Part shown: positions 1 through 12,500 of the stretch, piece by piece | Layout of the letters: each line of letters begins with the position of its first letter | Position numbering within the stretch: the stretch's first letter is position 1 | Translations under genes and position numbers: made by a program | Notes under the pieces: generated by a model | The model's input: only the letters and a program-made list of their open reading frames with translations | What the model was told of the DNA's origin: nothing | The model's database searches: none | DNA from: Apus apus | Lineage: Eukaryota; Chordata; Aves; Apodiformes; Apodidae | Reading direction: 5' to 3' | Assembly (NCBI RefSeq): GCF_020740795.1 | Contig: NC_067290.1 | Span: 15,296,001 to 15,360,000 of the forward strand | Length of the DNA stretch: 64,000 nt

Positions 1-37
1 CTTCTCACCCTACCATCGTGGGGGCCTGGTCTCACAG

Positions 38-3000
38 GTTCGGCTGTCCCAGGCATACTCCTACGTAAGTCCCCCTTGGCCTCACAGTGCCACCTGGGCT
101 ATGGCACTGCCGTGCCACTCTGTGCCCACCCTGGCCCCAGAGAAGCTCATCCAGGCCCTGGCACTGTGCTGGCAGGAACCCCTGCGCCAAGCACTGAGGG
201 AGCCCAAGATCCCAGTGGCAAATCCCGGGGAGCTGCCCCGCAGCCGCAGCCTGCACGTTGCCTTCCAGGCCCTGCATGCTTTCCGCAGGGAAAGGGGCCA
301 CCTGCCCCGCCCCAGGGCACCGGTGAGTCTCCGTCCTACCCCAGTTCAGACCCCTAAACCCCCACCACTCTGCCCAGGGCTGCCCTGTCCCCTCTGCCCA
401 CAGGCAGATGCCGAGCGGGTGCTGGAGCTGGCACGGAGCCTGGGGACACAGCAGGGTCCCCTGGACGAGGACCTTGTACGAGCCTTCGCCAGCGTGAGCG
501 CGGGGGACCTGTGCCCTGTGGCCGCCGTCATCGGGGCCCTGGCGGCCCAGGAGGTGCTGAAGGTGAGCAGGCAGAGGATCCCCGTCCCGAGGGTCTTGCT
601 GCTCGTGTCCGCGCGGTTCTCCTGCTGTATTTGGTGACCACGAGAGGGCACTTGCTGCCCGTTCACCCCAGGCCATCACCGGGAGGTTCCTGCCGCTGGA
701 CCAGTGGTTCTACTTCGATGCCCTGGAGTGCCTGGCGCTGGAGGGGGCCGCGCAGCTGACGGAGGAGGATTGTGCCCCGGTGAGAGCGTGTGCCGAGCCC
801 CTCTGGAACAGTCGGGGGGCTCTGGCTGCCCGCGCTCACACGGCTCCTCCATCCCGGCAGAGGGGCTCTCGCTACGACGGCCAGATCGCTGTCTTCGGAG
901 CCGCCTTCCAGGAGCGGCTGGCCAGCCAGAAGTACTTGGTGGTGAGCTGTGGTGGGCGCTGCGGTGCCGGGAAAGGCTGCGCAGCTGCCAGGGAGCTGCA
1001 GCGGCTCTGCCCCGGCAGGTGGGAGCCGGCGCCATCGGCTGCGAGCTGCTCAAGAACTTTGCCATGATGGGGCTGGCAGCAGGGCCAGACGGGGACCTCA
1101 CTGTCACCGACATGGACACCGTCGCTCTCTCCAACCTTCATCGGCAGCTCCTCTACCGCTTCTCGGATATATCGGTGAGGCGAAGACTGAGCTCCCCCTG
1201 AAGGGCACCCTATGCAAGGGGCTTCCCAGGGCCGTGGGGTGGGGGAGAGCTGCCCACCCCCTCTCTGCCCTGCCAGATGCTGAAGTCGGTGGTGGCTGCA
1301 GCTGCCGTGCGGCGCATGAACCCCGATGTCAGGGTGACAGCTCACCAGAACCAAGTGGGACCTGCCACCGAGCTGCTCTATGGGGATCACTTCTTCCGGA
1401 GCCTGGATGGTGTCCTTAGCGCTGTGGACACGCTGGAGGCCCGTGAGTGTGGGGAGGGAATAGGGGCTGAGCTGGCAGCCATGCTTCCTGGCTGCCAGGC
1501 ACCCCTGTCTCCCCACAGGCACCTACTTGGAGAGCCGCTGCTTCCGCTGCCGCACCCCACTGCTGGATTCGGGCACAGAGGGGCCACGGGGCAACGTGCT
1601 GGTCACGGTGCCCTTTCTGACCAAGCCGCCTGAACCAGCCAGTGCCCCTGCAGATGGCACCTTCCCCCTCTGCACCCTGCGGTACTTCCCCCTCAACATC
1701 CAGCATACACTGCAGGTAGGCTATGGCACCCCAGCACCACGCGAGGAAGCCCTGGCACCTTTGTTGTCCTTTTCTGTTTCCCCCTCCGGCCATGACTATG
1801 GCCATGGGTAGGATTCAGCCCCAGCTGCTTCCTGCCAGCCGTCTGAGTGCTGCCACCAGCCCCAGCATGGCCTCGCCCTCCCCCTGGTCTTGGGCTGGGG
1901 GTCGGGGAGGGAGGCAGGATGGGAATGTTCCAGTGCTCATCCCTGCTCTCCCTCCACAGTGGGCCTGTGACGAGTTTGAGGGGCTCTTCCAGGTGCCAGC
2001 GGAGCATGTCAACCTGTTCATGGAGTGAGTGAGCCTGAGGAAGCGGGGCTGGGAGAGCAGCTGCTGGCACCGCCGGGGTCCTGGTGGGGCTGGGGAGAGG
2101 TCCCATCCGGGGCACCCCATGGGATTGCTCCTGGGCCAGTACCTGATTTTGCAGAGACCCTGCTTTCCTGGAGCGTCTGCCAGCGAGGAAGGCCCTGGAG
2201 ATCCTGAAGCAGCTGCGGGAGAACCTGCAGGAGCGGCCGCAGGACTGGCAGGACTGTGTGCGCTGGGCCCGGCGGCACTGGCAGCGCCGCTACCACGATG
2301 ACATCGCCCAGCTGCTGCACATCTTCCCCCCGGAGCACGTGAGACCATGGGGCTGGCACCCTCTGTACCCTCTCCCCTGCGTCCGCTGCCCTACCATAGC
2401 TGGGGGCTGGCATCCCCAGACCTAACTCTGCTCTCCCTGCACCAGGAAACCAGCCCAGGTGTCCCCTTCTGGTCTGGGGACAAGAACTGTCCCCATCCTC
2501 TGACGTTCGAACCTGACAATGTGAGTGCAGGGGGGAGCCACAGGGTCCCCCAATGGGGACAGTGTAGGCTGGGGGAGAGCTGAGCCTGTGCCAGGGGTAT
2601 GATGGATGCCAAATTGAAGAAGTTATCTCCTGTGAGGGTAGTGAGACACTGAGAGAGGTTGTCCAAAGAATCTGTGGATGCCCCTTCCCTGGCAGTGTTC
2701 AAGGCCAGGTTCGATAGGGCTTGGAGCAGCCTGGTCTAGTGGGAGCTGTCTCTGCCCATGGCAGAGACTTAGGACTAGGTGATATTTAAGGTCCCTTCCA
2801 CCCCAAACTGTTCTGTGATTCTATCATTCTGTGATCATAGCAATGACCTGACATAGCCTTTCTGGGGCTGCCCAGTCTTAGGCTGGGTCTGTCCCCATTC
2901 CCCTAGTCAGTGAAGGCACTGCTGGAAACAGCTGAGGCACTTCCATCTCCACCTCGGGACAAAGTGGGCAGCCTTGGTCTGTGGGCTCATGGACCACCCT

Positions 3001-6000
3001 GGCGAGGCACCTCATGGCCCCTACTCTGCCCCCCAGGACACCCACATGGCGTACGTGGTGGCTGCTGCCCACCTTTTTGCTCTAGCACACAAGGTGCCAC
3101 CATGCAGCGACTGGGACGCTGCCCAGACCCTCCTCCACAGTATGGTCCTGCCACCCTTTGCACCCCTGGAGGGGCTCCAGATTCCACTCACGGAGGAGCA
3201 GGAGGAGGCACAGGCATCCACAGGTGAGGGTCTCCGTGCTCCTACATCCCCTGGAATGTGTCCCTGGGTCCAGCCTGGTGGTGGTGAGGCTGTGGTGCTG
3301 CTCATCCCGCCCCAGCACCCAAGAAGACCTGGACCAAGACAGGGGGCGTCATGCCATGCCCCCAGCAGTACCATGGTGCATGGGTGCCACCCTGGAAATC
3401 CCTGTGTCCCCAGACCATAGGCAGTTGGCAGAGCTTACCCAGGACCTGATGAAGTGGAGACAGGATCTGGTAGGGGATAAGGAGGTGCGATTGCCCCTGA
3501 TGGAACCCATCCACTTTGATAAGGTACCTGGGGCCTGACCCCATTCAGCCCAGGGGGATGGTGGCTGCTAGTACTATCTGTGGGACATTGGTGTCCTCGT
3601 GAAGAGCTGATGTCCCCACACTGTCCCCCACAGGACAACAACCTCCACGTGGACTTTATTACAGCAGCCTCCAACCTACGTGCAGAGAACTACAGCATTC
3701 CCCCTGCTGACTGGCTGATGGTGAGAGGGGCAGGCATGGGGTCAAGGGTCCCCATCCTGTGTGGGGCAGCCAGTGATGTGCCTCCCATCCTCAGACCAAG
3801 CGGATTTCTGGGCGGATCGTGCCTGCCATCATCACCACCACAGCAGCCGTGGCTGGCCTGGCGTGCCTGGAGGTCTACAAGCTGGTCTGGGGGTGCCAGG
3901 ACCGCAGCTGCTACCGCAACAGTGACGTCTTCCCCTCTGGCTTCCTGCTGCTCCGCTTCCAGCCCCCGCCACCGCACACCTACAGGGTAGGACCTTCTCC
4001 CCCAGGGCAGGACAGGTGGGGGATGCCATGGGGTCTTGTGGTGACCCAGCTCCTGGTGGCAGCCGCAGTGGGGTGATGCCAGGAGGTTCCAGGAGCAAGG
4101 AGGTGGCTGTGCAGGAGGGGCAGCTCTGGAAATGGATCTGGGTGCCGGGAGTGCCACAAGGCAGCGAGGAACCAGCTCCGTCCTGCAGTGACGCCCTTGG
4201 CACCCAGCCACCACCATCCTGCTCACCCTGGCTTCGGGATTCTCCAGGGTGCCTGTGGGACTGAAGCAGCCCCACCACCCCACACTGGGCCCCACAGTGA
4301 GCCCCATAGCCAGCAGTCAGGGGGCCACGGCAGCCATGCACATCTGGCTTATGGAAACCAGCTGTGGCAGCCAGAGAGCAGCTGGCACCGGGCCGGGAAG
4401 GGCCGCCCAGGGGGAGTGAGGCCGGGGGTCCCAGCAGTGGGGGGCCAGAGAGGGAGAGCGGGGGCAGGGGCAGGCCCAGATTGGGACTGTCTGGGCGATA
4501 GAGGCCCCTTTGTCTGGGGGTTTATGGCGTGCGAGGCAGAGGCAGCCCTTCCGGCATGGCAGGAAGCGCCGATTGGAACCAGATTGGCCTGGGGGGCCCA
4601 GGGCCGGGGGCAGGAAGAGGGGGAGGGAGGCTCCTCCACCAGCTCGGCACTGCTTTGGGCTGCCCAGCTGCCCCACCGTCTCCTTGCAGGCAGCCCAGCC
4701 CTGTGCTGTCCCAGCCACTGTGCCCCCAAGTTGGCACTGTCCTTGGATGGGGGACGCTGCTGGGACTGGCCATGCCATGGTCCCCACAGCAGTGCCCACC
4801 ACCTCTAAGTCCCACAGTGGGGACACCCAGCACGTCTTGGTCTGAGCGCTTGGCCATGGTGTGGGAACACACATCCCACCGGCCTGCTTGGCATGACCAG
4901 TGGTCCCTTGGGGGCCTGGGGAGTCCACCATGGGGGCAGCCTCAGCCTGGGGGGGGGGACGGGTAGTGGCCTCCCCTCTACCTTGGGCAGTCACCCTAGT
5001 GAAGATGGGGTTAAGCCCTTTCCATCCCGGTGGGATAAGCACAGGCAGCAGAAGGCAGGAGGTGAGAAGGCAGCAGAAGGAGGAGGAGCAGGAGGGGAGA
5101 GCAGCCAGGTGCGAACAGCTCGAACAGCTCCTTCCCGAGCGCAGCGGGGCCAGCTCCTGGCAGGGGCTGGCGCTGCCTGCGGCGAGGGCAGATGGCAGAG
5201 CGGCCGTGCCAGACGGCGCGGGGCCGCATCCTGCACTCAGCCCGGAGCTCGGCACCCTCGGGCCGGAGCTGGGGTCAGGGGGCCACAGGCGTGAGAAGAG
5301 GTGATTGTGCGGGGCTGGGCAGTGCTTCAATGGCTCTTTGTGCACCCGTTCTGGCCCCGGGCTGGGGGCAGTGCCCGGCCCCAACCAACCCTGGCCCCTG
5401 CTGTGCTGGTGGGATGGCTGTCCCCCCCACTGCCCCTAGACCTTAGCAGCGCTCTGGGGATGGATGACTGTGCCCCACATTGCCCCCAGCCCACCACAGT
5501 GCCCTTACCTCCACACTGGTCCCTTTGCCCACCAGCCTGTACACTAGCCCTTGTGCTGTGCCAGTCCCTGACCTGCAGAACCAGGCAGGGGGCTGTGGGG
5601 TGGCAGTTCCACTGCCTACCCTAACTCTCCTCTTTGCAGTACGGTGGGCAAGAGTGGAGCTGCTGGGACCAGCTGGAGATGCGAGCAGTCGGTGCAGATG
5701 GGCAAGAGATGACGGTGCAGGAGGTGCTGGACTGGCTGCAGGTGAGCCCAGTGCAGGCAGCACCCAGGCATGTCACCCTGGGAGGCACAGAGTCAAATCC
5801 TGACACACACACCCCTGCCCTTGCAGAGGACATACAGCTGGACGGTGACCATGCTCCTGTGGGGCCACACCCTACTGTATGACAGGGAAGAGGATGAGGA
5901 GACACGGACCAGACAGCTGGCACAGAGGTAGGTTCCCTGACTTCGGGGCCCAATCCTGGCCCGGGTGGGGGGGGGAGTGCTGTCAGACCCCTTTCCCTCC

Positions 6001-6303
6001 ATCCTGAGCCACTCCAGCTGCAGCACAGCTCCCAGCCGGCTGCTGGATAAACATCCTGCTGGCAGCACTTCCCGTGGTGGGACCCCTGCCCGGCCCCTTA
6101 TTGCTGGCCCCTGCATCTCCCCCAGCCTGGCTGGGGAACAAGCCAACATCCCCAAAACTCCCTTTCTCTGCTATAGGTTATCGGAGATCCTAAAGGATGC
6201 TGGGGTGCCATGGCAGCGGGAGCTGGAGCTGACCTACGTGTGTGAGGGAGAGGATGCTGAGGCCCAGGAAGCCAGTCCTCGTCTCATCTGCTCCTTACCC
6301 TGA
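38..6303 (+). CDS. UBA7: UBA7, ubiquitin-like modifier activating enzyme (E1), 5'-truncated by the window edge
   Basis: E1 enzymes adenylate the C-terminus of a ubiquitin-like protein and then carry it as a thioester; mammalian UBA7 serves ISG15. Exons read here: 38-64 (weaker), 143-322, 404-562, 672-779, 861-941, 1019-1174, 1277-1442, 1519-1715, 1960-2024, 2155-2338, 2446-2520, 3037-3223, 3414-3523, 3634-3720, 3795-3986, 5640-5741, 5827-5927, 6177-6303. All have GT/AG borders and sum to 767 codons plus stop; the human protein is about 1012 aa, so roughly 240 N-terminal residues lie upstream. The end of the inactive adenylation half comes first, then the active one ([37 protein letters not shown]). 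The catalytic cysteine is in [10 protein letters not shown] (codon 1671-1673). The ubiquitin-fold domain follows from 5640. UBA1 is the alternative; UBA7 is preferred because INKA1 and CDHR4 are the neighbours. Adenylation residues D, R, K and D appear kept. Confidence 0.93.
2608..2838 (+). repeat. CR1 LINE, 3'-end fragment in a UBA7 intron
   Basis: The stretch reads like the 3' end of an avian CR1. It has the GAGGGTAGTGAGACACTGAG segment, then GTTCAAGGCCAGGTTCGATA, then TTTAAGGTCCCTTCCACCCC, and it ends in the family's short tail repeats of the ATTCTGTGAT type. It is a 5'-truncated copy in the same orientation as the gene, lying in the 2521-3036 intron. Identification is from remembered CR1 consensus text; the 5' border is approximate. 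Confidence 0.9.
3987..5639 (+). other. Long UBA7 intron with a CpG-rich patch
   Basis: This 1.65-kb intron is the longest in the visible part of the gene. It is GC-rich throughout. Between about 5105 and 5290 CpG dinucleotides become dense, including runs of GCGGGG and GAGCTCGG type. I see no exon: the junction between the flanking exons matches the E1 family directly (TYR then YGGQEW). The CpG patch could be an internal regulatory element, which is inference only. Confidence 0.5.
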
Positions 6304-6332
6304 GTGAGGGGGCCCAATCCCCCACCCCATGC

Positions 6333-6338
6333 AATAAA
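6333..6338 (+). terminator. UBA7: UBA7 polyadenylation signal AATAAA
   Basis: A canonical AATAAA lies 30 bases after the UBA7 stop codon, giving a very short 3' UTR. It faces the INKA1 signal about 135 bases away on the other strand. Confidence 0.85.
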
Positions 6339-6469
6339 AGCTGCAGATGAGCTCTGGTGCGTTTGCCCTCATGGAAAAACCCCTCTGTCTGCCCCTGCCT
6401 GGAGTTGGGGTGCAGGCAGCTCCCCCCGCCCCATTAACATTGCTGTGTCCAAACTGTACAAAACCGGGG

Positions 6470-6475
6470 TTTATT
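6470..6475 (-). terminator. INKA1: INKA1 polyadenylation signal AATAAA
   Basis: On the minus strand AATAAA (plus strand TTTATT) lies 27 bases past the INKA1 stop codon. Together with the UBA7 signal it marks a compact tail-to-tail gene end. Confidence 0.8.
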
Positions 6476-6501
6476 TACAGTGGAGGAGGGCAGGGACAGG
6501 G

Positions 6502-8713
<2,212 letters not shown>

Positions 8714-9000
8714 GCCCGGCCCGGCCCCGCTGCCCGTCCCGCCGGTGCCGGTGGCGGAGCAGCAGCACAGCGCCCAGCCGTGTCCGCTGCCTCCCGGCGC
8801 TGCCCAGGCAGCCCCGCCCCGCCCCACCGCGGCCAATGGGGCCGCCGTAACGTGAGTCCGGCCCGCACCGGCACCGGCACCGCCGCCCCGGGGCCCCGCC
8901 CCGGGACACGCCCCGCCCCGCCGCCCCGGGGCCCCGCGTCCGCCAACGCCCGGCCACGGCGGGATCGGGCAGCGCCGGGAAGGGCGGGACCGGGTGTCCT
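8714..9000 (-). promoter_or_regulatory. INKA1: INKA1 promoter-side CpG island
   Basis: This stretch lies directly upstream of the INKA1 start codon and is extremely CpG-rich. It includes CCGCCCCG-type GC boxes and an inverted CCAAT box in GGCCAATGGGG at 8831-8841. TSS position is not determinable from the sequence. The island may also serve CDHR4 on the other strand, though the CDHR4 start is 560 bases further on. Confidence 0.6.
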
Positions 9001-9041
9001 GGTGGGCAGCACCCCAGCCCTGCGGGCACCGAGGGGGCCCG

Positions 9042-9117
9042 GGAGGGCTCAGCGGCTCCGTTACAGGGTCCCGGGGCCGGGAGGACTCAGCGGCTCCGTT
9101 ACAGGGTCCCGGGAGCA
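9042..9117. repeat. Two-copy 38-bp tandem duplication
   Basis: The unit begins GGGAGGGCTCAGCGGCTCCG, continues through TTACAGGGTCCCGGG, and is repeated almost exactly with a period of 38 bases (start 9042, again at 9080, with GGGAGGACT in copy two). It sits between the INKA1 island and the CDHR4 upstream region. Confidence 0.9.
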
Positions 9118-9559
9118 GCACCAGCGGCCAAGGGTGGTTTGAGTGCTGGAGGAGGAACGGGTGACCCCGGCCACAGGGGCCGTGCTCTGCCAGCACTTAT
9201 TAATTGGGAGTTAATAGAGCTTAATAGGAATTCCGGGAGAAGCGGCTCTGGTTTGCAAATGAAGGAGAACATGACCAAAAATTACCTCCCAGCTAATTTT
9301 CCCAGCTCCTGAGCGTGCCACGTGGCGAGGTGGCCTGGTGTGGTGGTGGAACCCCATGGAGCATTGCTGCCCACCTGCCCTGGGCCAGCTGGGCATGGCA
9401 AGGGGCTGGGAGCAGAGGGTGTGGGAATGGGGACACCAGGCCCTGTCTCTGCCCTGGGGCCGGGCTGGCAGTCACGGGTGGCCGGTGTGACGCTGGTCTA
9501 GGGTGGTGCCCAGCACCCGTGGCAACGGGCTCCAGCTTGTCCCAAACAGCCAGCGAGCC
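9118..9559 (+). promoter_or_regulatory. CDHR4: CDHR4 upstream region
   Basis: An AT-rich island at about 9195-9305, with several TTAAT motifs and TTTGCAAAT at 9252-9260, stands out in GC-rich surroundings. At 9514-9526 the sequence CACCCGTGGCAAC resembles a ciliary RFX X-box, with a good GGCAAC half and a weak first half. It lies 34 bases before the CDHR4 start codon. Function is inference. Confidence 0.35.
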
Positions 9560-12500
9560 ATGGACATGCACGGACACCTCGCCTTCCTCCTCCTCCTCCT
9601 CCGCTTCCATGCCCCAGGTAAGCACAGGAGGCTCCCAGGGTCAGGGGCACCCTTTGCCAGACCCTGGGGGGGAAATGAGAGGAGGGGGACAGGGCACAGG
9701 TTCCTCTTGGCATCCCCCATGTTCTGGGGGTTGACCCTAGGCTGGGCAGAGGGGCCAGCAGCTGCTGGTTCAGGAGGGGCCATGGCCAGGACATGGCCAG
9801 GGCATTGCCAGAGTGTCTTCAGAGCATTGCTGGGGTATCTTGGGTGCATATCCAGACACCACTAGGCATCTCTGAAGCATGAAGGGGGCATCTTTGGGGT
9901 CTCCCAGGGCATTGCTGAGGCACAGCTGGCAGGCTGGGATGACACTCTCCTCTTTGCAGGGACTTTCGTCAGAGCGACAGGTAAGCCCCACTGTGCCCAG
10001 CAGGCACACCCATGGCTGTGTGGGTGTCTGGGTGCAGGAGCAGGGCTTCCTAAGCACCGCTGGGCAGCCCTGGGTGGCACTGTCTGGGTGTGAGGTCATA
10101 CCCTGGGGTCTCCCACTAGCCCTGCTTGACATGCCTCGTGTGGTGGCCCTGAGCGAGGACACGGAGCCGGGCACCCGCGTGGCCGAGGTGACCGTGTCCT
10201 GCAGCAATGCCAGTGGCAGCCCCAACGTCACCCTGCGTGGTACGGAGCCCGGCCACCCCTTCAACCCCATTGCCATCAGTGTTGACCCCACGGCTGCTGC
10301 CACGTTTCGGGCAGAGGTGCGTCTGGGTGTCGCAGAGTGGGGGCTGTAGCTTGCTGGCACCCCACTGAGCACCATGTCCCCTTGGCAGGTGACACTGCGT
10401 GCTGATGCGGAGCTCGATGCCCGCCGGGTGAACCAGTACACCCTGACTTTGTGGGCTGCCTGTCCCGGTGAGGAGGAGGTGGAAGAGCAGCTCTTTGTTC
10501 GGGTGACAGTGGGGCAGGTGCTGCGCTGTGACAGCCCCTTTGCCAGCACGGGTAGGAGCTGGGGGCAGCAGGTGCAGGGTGGCAGAGGCTGCGGGTGCCA
10601 GCCAGCCCTGGGCTCCCACGGCTGTGCTGTGCCACAGAGGGAGACATGGTACGGGTGTCAGCTGATGTGGCACCCAGGACACCCCTGTACGCGGTGCTGC
10701 CACAGCCACTCGGCGGGCTGACGGTGAGTGGCAGCTGCTCCAGGGGCTCGTAGCCCCCATGAGCAGGGGTAGCCTTGGGAACAGCAGGACCCAGGCATAG
10801 GGGTGGGAGGAGATGGGGACAGGGGGCTCCCACCCTCCTCCTGCTGCCCATCTCTCTGCAGTTCCAGCTCAAAAACCATGACACACCGCTCACGCTCACC
10901 CGCCGGGGCCTGGTGCTGGCGCCTGCCAGGGGCTTCAACCCCAGCAAGGACACCCAGGTGGGCAGCATTGTCCCTGGGCTGTCACAGCCACCTCTCAGCC
11001 TGCCTGGGCTTAGCCCCTCGCTGGCAATGCCCACAGCTCTCCGCATCCTGCTCCTTCTGTCAGGCACCCAGCTCCACCCCAGCTCTAGCCCTGTCCCTAT
11101 CCTCAGCTCCATCCCTTTCTGCATCTTGACTTCTGTTTCAATCCTCATCCCTGTCCCTATTCCCCACCCCATTCCAGTCTCCAGCTGATCCTCATCTCCA
11201 TCTCCACCCTTATTCCCACCCCTGTTCCTGCTGCAAGCCCCATTCTCATCCCTGTCCCTTTTCTCTTTCCTGTCTCTGTCCCTGGTTCTGTCCCCATCCC
11301 GTCCCTATTCCTGTCCCTGTCCCTGTTACTGTCTTAATCTCTGTCACCACCCCTGTTCCCACCCCTGTCACTGGTGCCACTTGAGGCTGTCCCATGGCCT
11401 CCCTGGCTCTGCCCCACAGACATTCAGGCTGGAGATCGACGTGACAGACCACCACGGGCACAACTGCAGTGGGACCTTGAGGGTAGAGGTGCTGCCATCA
11501 CGCCGTCCCCGTGTCACCTTCCTGTGAGTGGGGCTGGGCTGGGCAAGGGGTGCTGGTGGCATCAGGCCATGCCACACTGACTGCCTTGCCTGCAGTGAGC
11601 CACAGCTGGCTGTGACAGTGCCAGAGGGCACCAGACCCTTGGAGGTGGTCACACAGGTCCAGGCCAGTGGGGAAAATGTCCGCTATGCCATCCTCGCTCC
11701 TGTGGCACCTGCACTTTTCACCATTGATGAGTGTGAGTGGGGTGGCAGGGGTCCCCAGGGCCACCCTGTCCCCAGGCCTGGCATGAGACTGTGCCTTCTC
11801 CTGCAGTGACAGGTGAGATCCGCAGCACCCGCCGGCTGGAGGTGGCCCATGCACTCCTCCGTGTCCGCGCTTACAACGCGCTGCACCCTGCTGACCACGC
11901 CACCACCACCATCAATGTCACCGTGCAGGGGACAGACCAGCGGGCACCCATCTGCACCCCAGCCATCTCTGTGTACGGTTTGGGGTGAATGTGGGGTGCA
12001 GGAACGCTCCACCATGCCCAGGACACAAGGGATGAGAGCTGAGCCTGACCACCCCACTGCAGGTCCCAGGTGCCTGAGACAGTGTCCCTTGGCAGCACCC
12101 TGGTGACACTGAGGTGCACTGACCCTGCTGGCACTGAGGGGGAGCTGCACTATGCCCTTGAGGCACCCCTTGCCTCCCGCTCCCACTTCTGCATGGAGGG
12201 GCCACAGCTGCAGGTGAGTGGGGCCATGAGCAGCATCCTGAACCTGTGAGAACCTGGCAGGACAGCGGGGACCCCCTGACACCTGCTGCCACACCAGATC
12301 CTGTGCTGGGGCTCTCTGAGGCTCACTTACCCCTCATTGCCTGTTCCCCCCTTCACTCCATCCAGCTTTTCTGGCATCCCAGCTTTGGGAGACACCCCGT
12401 CTCTGCATGACCCTCCTGTCCTTGCTTGGCAGGTCAACACCACCTTGGACTACGACTCGGAGGACGCATCCTTGGTGGGCTTCCAGTTCACAGTCACCAT

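Noticed and set aside
4317-5384. A 355-codon minus-strand frame in the long UBA7 intron.
   Set aside because: No recognisable domain, low-complexity proline/serine content, and no splice or promoter context; composition explains it.
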